Origin: Melanopsichium pennsylvanicum
Lineage: Eukaryota; Basidiomycota; Ustilaginomycetes; Ustilaginales
Direction of reading: 5' to 3'
NCBI GenBank assembly: GCA_900208305.1
Contig: OAPG01000018.1
Span: 310,001 to 374,000 of the forward strand
DNA: 64,000 nt
In this document: piece by piece, positions 52,503 through 62,892 of the stretch
How positions within the stretch are numbered: the stretch's first letter is position 1
Layout: every line of letters starts with the position of its first letter
Notes under the pieces: generated by a model
The model's database searches: none
Told to the model about the DNA's origin: nothing
The model's input: only the letters and a program-made list of their open reading frames with translations
Translations under genes and position numbers: made by a program

Positions 52503-53095
52503 ATTGACCAGTAGTAATTGTTCGAAGTGGCGTGGTCAAGAAACAAGTAAGATCAGGCTCATGCATGCCCTCTTGTGCTAGGGTCTAAATCGCTCATTGG
52601 ACCGTAGCGCGCTTCTTCTCCACTTTAGAGTGTGTGCGCTTTGACGTGCTACTCAGCCGAGATTTGGTTACAAAAAAGTGCGTTTTTATCATATAGTATT
52701 GTTAGACCGACGCCTCAACCCAGATTTGGCTAAACCGTTGAACCTATTTTCTATGCCCTGAAAGATGTCAATCTTACGTCCTCTGCAGTGTTTGTTGTGT
52801 CGTGCGAAACGTGATCGAAATTTTTCGCCTTCTGGAATCTTTATGCTCCACAGATTCACTCATACGCCATCGTAACAGCAGCTACTTGTTCGCACATCGT
52901 CACCAATACCTACACATATAACACTTTTACGTAGTACACACCACCTGACATCGGCTTGTTTCACGAGGGAGCGCATTCGACGATACCCTTTCACCCCCCA
53001 CTTCCACGGCTCAGCTCGTCCACGCAGCGCACCTCAACCAGAAAACACTTACACCACCGTGCCCGACTGACTCGGAGCGAATCTCAACGTCAATC
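52503..53095. promoter_or_regulatory. Divergent promoter of the Dap1-like and RBG1 genes
   Basis: About 590 bp between divergent start codons; no gene or strong repeat. Confidence 0.4.
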
Positions 53096-54202
53096 ATGAC
53101 GACGGTTCAAAAGATCAAGGAAATCGAAGATGAGATGAACAAGACCCAAAAGAACAAGGCCACATCCTATCATTTGGGTCAACTCCGTGCCAAGCTTGCC
53201 AAACTCAAACGAGAACTTATCACTCCTTCAGGCGGTGGAGGCGGTGGTCCCGGTATCGGTTTCGATGTTGCCAAGACTGGTGTAGCTTCCGTAGGATTTG
53301 TAGGCTTCCCGTCGGTGGGCAAGTCCACGCTCATGTCGGGCTTAACAGGGACGACGTCGGAGGCGGCAGCGTACGAATTCACTACATTGACATCGGTTCC
53401 GGGTACCATGAAGGTGCATGGTGCGCCGATCCAGATTATTGATTTACCAGGTATCATCGAAGGTGCCAAGGACGGCAAGGGTCGTGGTAGGCAGGTCATT
53501 GCTGTGGCTCGTACCTGTAACCTTATTTTCATTGTGTTGGACGTGGGAAAGCCACTCAAGGACAAGGCGATTCTCGAGAACGAATTGGAAGGATTCGGCA
53601 TTCGACTCAACAAGAAGCCGCCCAACATTGTCGTTCGCAAGAAGGAAAAGGGTGGTATCGCTATCACCAACACTGTCCCTCTCACCAAGATTGACAATGA
53701 CGAGGTCAAAGCCGTTCTATCCGAATATCGCATCAGCAACGCCGACGTATCCTTCCGTCAAGATGCAACCATCGAAGAGCTCATTGACGTCATCGAAGGC
53801 AACCGTATCTACGTGCCCGCTATTTACGTTCTCAACAAGATCGATTCAATCAGCATTCAAGAGCTCGATCTGTTGTACAAGATCCCCAACTCGGTGCCCA
53901 TTTCATCACAGCACTGGTGGAATGTGGATGATGAGCTTGTGGAGAAGATGTGGCAGGAACTCTCGCTGGTGCGTGTCTACACCAAGCCCAGGAAAGCAGC
54001 ACCCGATTACACTTCGCCAGTGGTGTTGAAGACGGGAAAGAGTACCGTCGAGGATTTTTGCAACGCCATTCACAAGGAGATTATCAAGCAGTTCAAATTT
54101 GCCATGGTTTGGGGTAAGAGTGCCAAGCATCCAAGGGGTCAGAGGGTGGGTGCCGATCATGTTTTGGAGGATGAGGATTGCGTTACTATTTTCAAGCGCT
54201 AA
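53096..54202 (+). CDS. RBG1: Developmentally regulated GTP-binding protein (DRG1/Rbg1)
   Basis: A single exon encodes 368 residues, the standard Rbg1/DRG1 length. The N-terminal helical part ([20 protein letters not shown]) leads to the Obg-type G domain: G1 GFPSVGKST (70-78), G3 DLPG (116-119), G4 NKID (247-250). An S5D2L-like insert lies in the G domain and a TGS domain ends the protein (about 290-368; [35 protein letters not shown]). With its Tma46/DFRP1 partner it binds translating ribosomes and relieves stalls. Cytosolic. Confidence 0.97.
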   Translation: MTTVQKIKEIEDEMNKTQKNKATSYHLGQLRAKLAKLKRELITPSGGGGGGPGIGFDVAKTGVASVGFVGFPSVGKSTLMSGLTGTTSEAAAYEFTTLTSVPGTMKVHGAPIQIIDLPGIIEGAKDGKGRGRQVIAVARTCNLIFIVLDVGKPLKDKAILENELEGFGIRLNKKPPNIVVRKKEKGGIAITNTVPLTKIDNDEVKAVLSEYRISNADVSFRQDATIEELIDVIEGNRIYVPAIYVLNKIDSISIQELDLLYKIPNSVPISSQHWWNVDDELVEKMWQELSLVRVYTKPRKAAPDYTSPVVLKTGKSTVEDFCNAIHKEIIKQFKFAMVWGKSAKHPRGQRVGADHVLEDEDCVTIFKR

Positions 54203-55400
54203 GTCGACGAAAATCGTTACCACAAGCATCCGTGATGCTTTCCCACTTGGCTCTTGTCGCTCGGTTCTTCTGTCTCGGTGGAACAACCATCACATCCATT
54301 TCGGTCTGTTCAAGTGCTGAACCGTCCGTTCTACTGTACAAATGAACTCAGTCACATCATGCATGCAGTCAGTAGCTCTTTTCTTTGCCTCTCTTGTACT
54401 TGTTATCGGTCTTTCGTCTTGGCATCTTAGTTTAATCTCAAGGTTTCTTGTCATGTCGCCAATTGTTTCGCCCGCTCTTTATACAGTATGGTGTGTGTGC
54501 GAATCGGGATGAAAGATCTACCAGAAGATACAGCATACGAGTGCAATTCACGGCGCTGAATGTGTCTCTGGATCGACCCTTATCCAAACTTGATCGAATT
54601 GAGCGCGAGATTCACTTAATAGTGAGTGAGCCCGGCTTGGTTTCTATCCAGAGATGGTGGAGGCAAATTTGTACTTAGAATGTGGACTGCACTCTGCTCA
54701 GATAGAATGTGGCTTTGTTTCTGTGCTGTCGATTGTTGCTATGCAGGCGCAAGGAGGGAAGTTTTGGATTTAAGAATCTTCCGTCGTGGTTGTCATATCA
54801 TGTCTTCGCAAGGGCCATGAGCCAATGATGAGTCCTCTTGGCGGAACAAAGTTCCGGATCTTGTATCCGGATCTCTTGTGATGCTCCACCTCCACCATAA
54901 GGCCTTTTTTGTGTGCCTGTGCGGCATACCTCCACTTCGTCGGAGTTAGTAGGCAAACTCTCCTTGTCATGTTGTGCGGCAGAACATGTTGCTCATGGAG
55001 GCTAAACAGCTTGGGTGGAGGCAGTTGTTGACACAGCACCGCCCCGAATCTGCTGTCTTTGTTATGTGAATGTCCAACTGGACGGAAACAAAATTGACTC
55101 AAACGCCGCAGGGCTATCCTACATGGTGTGTGTGACCGGCCAGCTGCAGCAACGTCTCCACTATACTGTACCTCCTTCCCATTACAATACTTTACAGTAG
55201 AAAAAGAGAAAGGGACGCACTGTCCACGCGTTCCAAGGTTCGCAAACATATAATTACATCGTGTGTCTTGCTTTCTTGTTGACGCCCTCGATCCCAACCA
55301 CTCAAGCTATTCCATTTCACTTACCATCCTCACCAACACTTCAACGCATCACAACACCACAAAACATACTTCGAAAACCATCTTTGAAAATATCGCAAAC
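54203..55400. promoter_or_regulatory. RBG1 3' region and aldo/keto reductase promoter
   Basis: About 1.2 kb. The 175-codon minus-strand frame at 54770-55297 shows no recognised domain and overlaps the presumptive promoter. A TTTACAGTA motif is near 55191. Confidence 0.4.
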
Positions 55401-56423
55401 ATGCCCATCCCCACGCGTGAATTTGGAAAGACTGGCGAGCAAGTTGGAAGCATCGGCTACGGCGCTATGGGTCTCGCCGCTTTTTATGGCGAGCCCGCGC
55501 CGCAATCGACGGTCGACACCATCTTCAACCGTTGTCTCAAGGATGGAGTTACGTTTTGGGATACCTCCGACATGTACTCTCCCGTAACCTCGGCCAAGCT
55601 TGGCTACAACGAAGAGCAGATCGGGGCGTTCTTCAAATCGAACCCTGGTGCTCGCGAAAAAGTTTTTATCTGTACCAAGTTTACTTTGCGTTTCAGCGAG
55701 AAGGGAGAGAGGCTGATCGATGGTAGTCGCGAATGGTGCCATCAAGCGTGTAGTGATTCGTTGAAGCGACTTGGTGTCGATCAAATCGATCTGTACTATG
55801 CTCATCGACCCGATCCCAAAGTGCCAGTGTCCGAAACGGTCCAGGCGATGAAGGAGCTCAAGGATCAAGGCAAGATTCGTTACATTGGTGTTAGCGAGTA
55901 CAACCTTGAACAACTTGAAGCGGCCAACAAAGTCGCTCACATCGACGCTCTCCAGATCGAAATCTCTCCATGGACCCCTGAAGTTTTTACCAACGGTATC
56001 GCCGATTGGTGCCAGCGAAACAACACCGCTCTAGTCGCTTATAGTCCCCTCGGAAGAGGTTTCTTGACTGGTCAATACAAATCCATCGATGACTTTGAAC
56101 AGGGTGACTTTCGTCGTTTCAACCCGCGCTTCCAAGGTGAAAATTTCAACAAGAATCTCGAACTGGTTCAGGACATCCGCAAGATTGCCGACAAGAAAGG
56201 TACCACACCAGGTCAAATCGCTTTGGCTTGGGTATCGCAAAAATCGCCTATCATCATTCCCATTCCAGGTACAAAGAAGGAAAAGTATCTCGAGGAGAAC
56301 ATCAAGGCTGCCAATGTCAAACTTAATGACAAAGAAATCGACGAGATTGATGCTGTTATCAACAGCTTTAAGATCTCCGGTGCCAGATACCCTGCCGAGA
56401 TGATGAAAGGTGTCGCTTTCTAA
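55401..56423 (+). CDS. Aldo/keto reductase (AKR13-like)
   Basis: A single exon encodes 340 residues from ATG 55401 (MPIPTREFGKTG); the upstream open frame is not conserved. The TIM-barrel tetrad is visible: Asp and Tyr in FWDTSDMYSP, Lys in ICTKF, His in YYAHRPDP. Further landmarks are GAMGLAAFYG, IRYIGVSEYN, VAYSPLGRGFLTGQ and the NADPH-site IIPIPGTKKEKYLEEN. The pattern resembles yakc/pyridoxal-reductase-type AKRs, which use NADPH to reduce aldehydes. The physiological substrate is unknown; pyridoxal is one possibility. Confidence 0.93.
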   Translation: MPIPTREFGKTGEQVGSIGYGAMGLAAFYGEPAPQSTVDTIFNRCLKDGVTFWDTSDMYSPVTSAKLGYNEEQIGAFFKSNPGAREKVFICTKFTLRFSEKGERLIDGSREWCHQACSDSLKRLGVDQIDLYYAHRPDPKVPVSETVQAMKELKDQGKIRYIGVSEYNLEQLEAANKVAHIDALQIEISPWTPEVFTNGIADWCQRNNTALVAYSPLGRGFLTGQYKSIDDFEQGDFRRFNPRFQGENFNKNLELVQDIRKIADKKGTTPGQIALAWVSQKSPIIIPIPGTKKEKYLEENIKAANVKLNDKEIDEIDAVINSFKISGARYPAEMMKGVAF

Positions 56424-57088
56424 GACACATGTTTAAACGTATATAGGGGTTCCCTTTTGCACATGATTAATGTACGATGAACCAAAACATGTTTTGTGTG
56501 TAACTTATCTCTGTGTGTGAGTGTGTGACAGTCTCAAGTCTGATTGACATGGTGAAACAGCTAGTGAGTGCTTGTATGACTTTTTCAAACCTTGGATATG
56601 AAAACAAAGCAAAAGTTCTCTAGCCACGCTCATAGCTGTCTCTTCCTCACTTCGATTAATAGAGGAAGTGTGAAATGGAGAACGGTTGCTGCAACTTGGC
56701 ATTAACGCATGATAAAAAACAGTTTAGATCGATCGCCAGGGCTAACGAGTGTAATGCGTCGCTCAAAACAGTTCTGCTCAAAACACCATCACTCAGTTGA
56801 AAGCCATCATGTTGATACATCAGTCTGGGTTAAGGTTGTCGAATCGTCGTCGCAAATCGTTCCTTTCGGTTCCGCACGCGTGTATGATCCACACTTTTAC
56901 CATCCTTCAAGTCGAACCTTACGATGTGAGGTGCTCGTAAACTGATCCCTCCCGCCCACACATTGCTCGAATTCCAAAGCTTTCGAACGCGGCCTCAATA
57001 GGAGAGAGATGGGGTTACAAAGCATGTAATTATATGATTATAGTAAAGTTCAACAGACGATCCTCGAAGATGACAAACAGGACCATAT
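56424..57088. other. Convergent region between the AKR and SCP2 genes
   Basis: About 660 bp holding the two 3' ends; no gene is seen. Confidence 0.45.
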
Positions 57089-58115
57089 TTAGAGCTTAGC
57101 CTTCTGGGACTTGAGTACACCGTCGAGCTTAGTAGCGAGCATGATGTTACCCTTGACCTTGAGCTTGCCGGACATGAAGGCCTTCTGGCCGTTGACCTTG
57201 CCGTCGGCGAGGTCGATAAAGGTGTCGTCGGAGAGGTTGATGGTGACATCAGCCTTGCCCTTAGCCTTACCCTCGTAAGCCTCGGCGTTCTGAAATTGAT
57301 CAAAAGAGGATAAAGATGGGACTAGAGTCAGTGAAATGTGATCAAAACAGAGGGCTGAGCTCCTTGCTCAAAAATCGTTGCCGTCCAAAGGCAGTCCCAG
57401 AGCTACATTATGAAAGCAATGAACGACGACCAATCGCAAGGTGCTGAAAAGAGCAGCTCTTTGTATCGTCTCGTTTCGCACAATCACAAAGTGGCCGGAG
57501 ATTCTGCCCTTGTCGCAAAAGACCCAGAATGACGGCTCGCGGCAGAGTAAAACGTACCTTCTTGAGGTCGATGGTCCAGACGAGCTCCTTGCCGCCGGCG
57601 TTCTTGACGTGCATCTCGAAGCAACCGTTGGTCTATCGTGGCGAGAACAGTTTTGTGTAGGAGCATTGAAAGGAGTGGGCATGCAAGCAGAGCAGACGGA
57701 ACGGATTGCAGAGAGGCGCGGTGAGGAACGTTGCCATTTGTCGCGATGCAGCGCGTATGGAGTAGTGGATGTGGGCAAACAGAGGGAGGTCAGCAAGGTG
57801 ATTCCAATAAATGCGTGCATGCAGCATAATGCTGTTGTGGTCGCTGATCGTTGGCGGTAAAGGTGTTGTGGTCACGAGCGAGAGCCCGCCAAAAGGACGA
57901 AGCGGTTCTAGCGCTCGCGAATGTCGATAAAACGAGCAACTGGAGCTTATAGCCAACAGAGCATCAAATGAGCTCCATAGACAATGCGGTCATTGGATTG
58001 GGGTACGGTTGTGAAAACATACCTTCTTCTGGATGTCCTTCTTCTCCTTGTCGTCCATGGTCTTGAGACCTTCGGTGATCTGCTCGAAAAGAGCCTTGGA
58101 CTTGAAATCAGACAT
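57089..58115 (-). CDS. Stand-alone sterol carrier protein 2 domain protein, peroxisomal
   Basis: Three exons, 58115-58023, 57632-57558 and 57289-57089, encode 122 residues. All introns fall between codons (390 and 268 nt; donors GTATGT and GTACGT; acceptors GATAG and TTCAG). The protein reads MSDFKSKALFEQITEGLKTM, GCFEMHVKNAGGKELVWTID, ADVTINLSDDTFIDLADGK, NGQKAFMSGKLKVKGNIMLATKL. This is a complete SCP2 fold, which binds acyl-CoA and sterols in a hydrophobic tunnel. It ends in AKL, a PTS1 peroxisomal signal. No thiolase or dehydrogenase domain is attached. Confidence 0.94.
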
Positions 58116-59940
58116 TATGAAAAGTAAAAGTGGTGGGTAATGAATGAATAAGGGAGAAAAAGTATCGGAGGATGGTGATGATATTGATGATGATGAAGAA
58201 GGAGCAGATATGTGGAAGAATGCGGGGGTGGTTTATGTACTAGGTTACCCAGCTCGACGATGAGATCGGCATAGACCACTGACTGGCTTGCCCTTTTCAC
58301 ACTCTTTGGCATGATAGACAGAGAAAGCGGATTAGTCGGTGGAAAGAAGCACACACTTGGGCGTCTGAACGGTATACTCTGTGCAAGAGCGAGCGACGTG
58401 TGAGCCACTCAAACTCCACTTTGCCTCCAAAAGCAGCGTGAAAGAGGTGTCGTGCATGTCTGAAATCACCGCCCGACTGTTTTTTCTTTCTCTGACTCTT
58501 TCTCTGCCTATTTCTCTGCCTCTGCCTCTGACTCTCTGCCCTTCCTGCCGATGCTTTCGTGATGCCTTCGCTAGGCTCTGAGCTAAAGCCGGTGCTCCGT
58601 ACAAAGAATACACTCCGCAAGCCCAAATCGCTTCAATTTCCAAATTTTAAACTTGTAAAATTGCAGAGACACTTTCCGAAAGTGCTTTCTGTGCTGTACA
58701 CCAAAGCTGCGACACGAACCATGCTTCGATCGCTACGTAATGAACGCATTCTGCGTCTCTGTGCGGTTTGAGCGTGAAATGTAAATCGACGCAAAAGGCT
58801 CCAATGATCCGCGTTCTCCACAGACTACACAATACAATTTACTGCATCGTTCAGGCTGCATCTCTAGCCAGAGCTGGTCATAGGTAAAGTTTCCACCGTT
58901 CCACAAATCCAAATGGGGACCCCAATCCAAACAATCGGGCCTTTTCGACGCTGACGTAGATCACCGTTGCCACGCCCCCTCCCATTTCAGCATCCGCATC
59001 TCACCTTTTGACTGCCAGTCTGGTCAGCCTATTCATGATCCGTTCATTTGAGAACATATGCGAGTATAGAACATGGACAAGTCGAAGGCCAAGCTGGATA
59101 GACACGTTACTGTAGATTGATGTGCAGTTTACCTAGCTAGTGTTGCGAGCAAGGGCGCGATGATACAGCACACAGATGCGACGAAACAAGCGAGCAAAGC
59201 CGAGCGAGAACCCCACACTTTCCCACTCCGGTGTTGCCGATGCACTTCCTTCCCTCGCCCACCCAACAAAAGTCCCGCCTTCCAGCCGACCTTGCCTCCG
59301 TTTTCCTAATGCCGTACGAGTATCTTTCTAAAGCATGTCCACGAGGAAACCAATCCCGTCTTGACCTTCACTAGCTTAGATTCACGCAAAAGATGTTACC
59401 AATTGGCATTCGGCAGCAAGCTTGGAAAAGGTGACACCCGTATCGATGTAATCTTCACAGGTCCCCGGTTTGTCGTCTTTGACCTTCGACCTTGAGGCTG
59501 TGCATAGACGCAAGTCAGACTCCATCAACGCTTCGAGTCATCTTTCATCTTATTGGCTGCTTTTACCAGGATTTACCTCGTCCATCGTGCTCGTCTTCCA
59601 CCCTAACATTGGTTGTTATACGGGCTACAGAGATTGGAATGAAACAGGACTTGCTATTATGGGTAGTGTACAGTGTATTTCGAGAACGTGAAATGACGAG
59701 GACAAAACAAGGAGCAAAGAGAGAAATGGAAGCGCTTGGCAGAGCAGAAACTTGAAGCAAGAAAGAGACCTTGCATGGCCGCAGTCTATCCAGACCTGCT
59801 ACCGATTCGTGCCAGTGACTGTTTATAGGAAAAGCGTTTTTGACAGGATGCCGTGAATCGGAGTCAGTATCTAATCATCGCTTCACTTGAAAGCGTTCAG
59901 ACCCAGAATTCATCGAAAGTAAAACGACAGTAAGCGTGGA
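58116..59940. other. Gene-free stretch upstream of SCP2
   Basis: About 1.8 kb with the SCP2 promoter and the 3' end of APS1. TTACTGTA occurs at 59108. No conserved frame was found on either strand. Confidence 0.4.
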
Positions 59941-59946
59941 ATAAAC

Positions 59947-60501
59947 TTACATCTTCTGATTGTTCCGCCTCCTCGATGGCATCGCTCTGGCTCACCGTCC
60001 TCAGGACGCTCTTTTTACTGCTCTCCTGCATTTCGCCTGCGATGATCAACTCGTCCAGGATCGCATACGCCTTCTGAAAGTTAAAGATCAAGTCCAGCTC
60101 GCACACGTTTCCAAAGTATCGATCCAGCACTTCTACATATCGATGAATGATCTCGAGCGTCACCAATTCGTTGTCCCCTTGACTGATGCCGGTCACAAAG
60201 AACAAAGAGGCATACCGGCGATACACGACTTTGGAATCCTTGTATTCGAGGAAATTGCACATCCTTGTACGACGAGCGAGCACAAGTTGAGTGACATCCT
60301 TTGTGATTTTGAGTTTGGCTTTCGGAGACATGGTGGTGAACCATTTGGCAAGTCGAACTTTGCCTTGCCGGCTGATGAGGAGAATCCAGTTGATCTTTTT
60401 TTTTTGGTAATAAAACAAGTGCATGCATGCAGAGTCGAAGATATGAGCTTCCTGATTGGTTCTACGTGAAGCCGAGATAGGTTCAGTGTACTTACCGCCA
60501 T
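59947..60501 (-). CDS. APS1: AP-1 clathrin adaptor sigma subunit (3' end uncertain)
   Basis: Coding exon 1 is only ATGGCG (60501-60496), followed by GTAAGT. After a 101-nt intron, exon 2 starts at 60394, giving MAINWILLISRQGKVRLAKW. It continues with KDVTQLVLARRTRMCNFLEYKDSKVVYRRYASLFFVTGI, NELVTLEIIHRYVEVLDRYFGNVCELDLIFNF, KAYAILDELIIAGEMQESSK and AIEEAEQSED. These are the defining features of sigma-1 adaptins, part of the trans-Golgi/endosome AP-1 complex. GTAAGT at 59946 after SED looks like another donor; a final short exon (perhaps from about 59870) is likely but not settled. Without splicing the frame ends at 59897. Confidence 0.92.
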
Positions 60502-60942
60502 ATTATCGAACGAAGCCAGACTGCTCTGGTGGGTATGCTGTCGAGGATGGTGATGATGACAAGAAAGTGTTGAATCCAGGCGAATCCGCGCGGCACCAAG
60601 TGTCCCAGCGCGTATTCAGTGTTGGCATGATTCCGAGCACACGTCAGGCTGACAAATCAATCAAAGAAAAAGACCAACACTTGGTCTCCAGCAAGGGTCA
60701 TGCGTGCGTGCAATTTAGCCACGCGAGTCGAGCTCAAAAAACTCTAGGCAGCTGGGTTGCACAGCTGGAAGGGTCCATTGCCAACCGTCCTTCAGCACTT
60801 CTTCTTCCTTGCATATAACAGTCTCTCATAAAACAGATTCACAAAGCTGAAAAGACGAGACGCATCGTGCTGACAAGCTGAAGGTAGCAGCAGTCGCAGG
60901 GTCACTCGCTCTTGATCTGGCCGTTTTTACCACCAGCAGGGC
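60502..60942. promoter_or_regulatory. Divergent promoter of APS1 and GUP1
   Basis: About 440 bp between divergent start codons; no gene is seen. Confidence 0.4.
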
Positions 60943-62892
60943 ATGCTCCCAACACACTTTGCCAGCCCTGACCTTACCTCGCAGCATGCCGATGACATGA
61001 CGGCAGCGACGAACAAAGGCCTCAACATGCATCAAGGTGTAATCACGGCATATCCACCTTCCGCATCATTCAGTGGCGCTCGTGCGGTGCAAAGAGCACC
61101 ATCCAACCCTACAGTCAAGCGCGTCTTGAGAAGCCGCGGAATTGCATCGCTCACCATCGACACCGGCCCTTTATCTGGCCAGGCTCTGATTGAAAATGAA
61201 ATCACCGCAACAACATCGTCAACAGTGACCACCAATGCAAAGGTCAAACGCGGAAGGTGGCACACGCTAGAGTTCAAATTCTACTACCTAGTCTTTCTCG
61301 TCATGGTGCCACTGATGGTGTATGTTCCCATCCGACTCAGTACACCAACCAACCCAAACTACTACTCGTATTCGGACCATCTCAAACCTGGCTGGATCGG
61401 TGGACGATCAAGGGACGATAGCGATTTTCAGTACAGATCGTTTCGTGACTACGTGCCTGCTTTGGTCGGCATCATGGGTCTCTACCTGGTTCTTTCTAAA
61501 GCGTTCACGTTGCTCCCTCGGTCTTCAAGTTCGAATCGATATACCCGCATCGGTGGAACGCGTGCAGCTACCTCACCCAAGCCGAACAGGATACCTTTCT
61601 TGACAGTGTTTTCGGCGATCTTCATCTTTGCCCTGCACGGGTTCAATTCGCTCAAATTGCTATTGATCCTTGCGACCAACTATGGTCTGGCGAAAGCATT
61701 GGGTGGGACAAGGATCGCACCCGTCGTCTTTTTTTCATTCAACATCAGCATGCTCTTTGCAGTGCATTGGAACGATGGATTCGAGTATTCGCATATGAGC
61801 CCTACGCTCTCGTTCCTGGAAGTGTTCAAGGGGTTATTGCCGAGGTGGCAGATTAATTTCAACATTACCATGCTTCGTCTCGTGTCGTTTGCCATGGATT
61901 ACCACTGGGCCAAGGTAGAGGCGAATGCGGGTGGTCAAGCAGGGCGAGCGATCGGTGAGGTGGAACGAGAGTCTAGAGAAGCTACGTATCAGGAACGAAC
62001 TCGACTGTCACAGCACTTGGAGGAGTACAATGTTTCCACCTACCTTCTGTACGTCCTCTACCCGCCCCTGTTCATCGCTGGGCCGATCATGACGTTTAAT
62101 GATTTCACTCATCAGCTTCGACTTCCGATCCGGATCGCACCACGCCCAGTGGTTATGTACGCCATTCGATTCGTCGTATCGCTCATGACGATGGAGCTCA
62201 TCTTACACTACATCTACGTCAACGCGATCAAGGATACTAAAGCTTGGGTGGGAGCAAGTCCGCTAGAGTTGTCAATGGTCGGGTTTTGGAATCTCATCAT
62301 TGTGTGGCTCAAGTTGTTAATTCCGTGGAGGTTCTTCCGGTTGTGGGCCATGGCAGATGGTGTGGAGGCTCCGGAGAACATGGTTCGATGCATGGCCAAC
62401 AACTATTCCACGCTGGGTTTCTGGAGGAGTTGGCATAGATCGTACAATCTGTGGATTGTGAGGTACATTTACGTGCCACTGGGTGGGAGTAAGAATCAGA
62501 TCCCAAGTACGTTATTGGTGTTTACCTTTGTGGCTTTGTGGCATGATCTGAGTCTCAGGCTCTTGGCGTGGGGTTGGATGATTACGTTTTTCATCGTTCC
62601 GGAAGTGGCAGCGAGGAAGATGCTGCCGTACAGAGAGTATGGGAACGAGTGGTGGTACAGGCATGTTGCAGCGGTAGGGGGTGTGGGCAATGTGTTGATG
62701 ATGATGACGGGCAATTTGGTCGGGTTTGTCGTTGGGACTGATGGGATGAAATACATGGTGGAGCAGCTACTGGGAAGTACAGAGGGATTCAAGTTCATGG
62801 CTGGGGCTTGTGCCACATTGTTTGTAGGCGTTCAGGTCATGTTCGAGTATAGAGAGGAGGAGTTACGGCGTGGCATCGATCGCAAGTGCTGA
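60943..62892 (+). CDS. GUP1: Gup1-type membrane-bound O-acyltransferase
   Basis: A single exon encodes 649 residues. A hydrophilic N-terminus of about 105 residues is followed by roughly ten hydrophobic segments (FYYLVFLVMVPLMVYVPIRL; FLTVFSAIFIFALHGFNSL; YLLYVLYPPLFIAGPIMTFNDF). The MBOAT signature is present: WRSWHRSYNLWIVRYIYVPLGG and FVALWHDLSLRLLAWGW with the invariant His. Gup1 remodels GPI anchors by re-adding a long fatty acid in the ER and was first described in glycerol uptake. Other in-frame Mets (60997, 61027) could start a shorter form. Length is near yeast Gup1 (560) plus an N-terminal extension. Confidence 0.95.
   Translation: MLPTHFASPDLTSQHADDMTAATNKGLNMHQGVITAYPPSASFSGARAVQRAPSNPTVKRVLRSRGIASLTIDTGPLSGQALIENEITATTSSTVTTNAKVKRGRWHTLEFKFYYLVFLVMVPLMVYVPIRLSTPTNPNYYSYSDHLKPGWIGGRSRDDSDFQYRSFRDYVPALVGIMGLYLVLSKAFTLLPRSSSSNRYTRIGGTRAATSPKPNRIPFLTVFSAIFIFALHGFNSLKLLLILATNYGLAKALGGTRIAPVVFFSFNISMLFAVHWNDGFEYSHMSPTLSFLEVFKGLLPRWQINFNITMLRLVSFAMDYHWAKVEANAGGQAGRAIGEVERESREATYQERTRLSQHLEEYNVSTYLLYVLYPPLFIAGPIMTFNDFTHQLRLPIRIAPRPVVMYAIRFVVSLMTMELILHYIYVNAIKDTKAWVGASPLELSMVGFWNLIIVWLKLLIPWRFFRLWAMADGVEAPENMVRCMANNYSTLGFWRSWHRSYNLWIVRYIYVPLGGSKNQIPSTLLVFTFVALWHDLSLRLLAWGWMITFFIVPEVAARKMLPYREYGNEWWYRHVAAVGGVGNVLMMMTGNLVGFVVGTDGMKYMVEQLLGSTEGFKFMAGACATLFVGVQVMFEYREEELRRGIDRKC

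Noticed and set aside
54770..55297. 175-codon minus-strand frame upstream of the aldo/keto reductase
   Set aside because: No recognisable domain, composition unlike a protein family, and it overlaps the presumed promoter.
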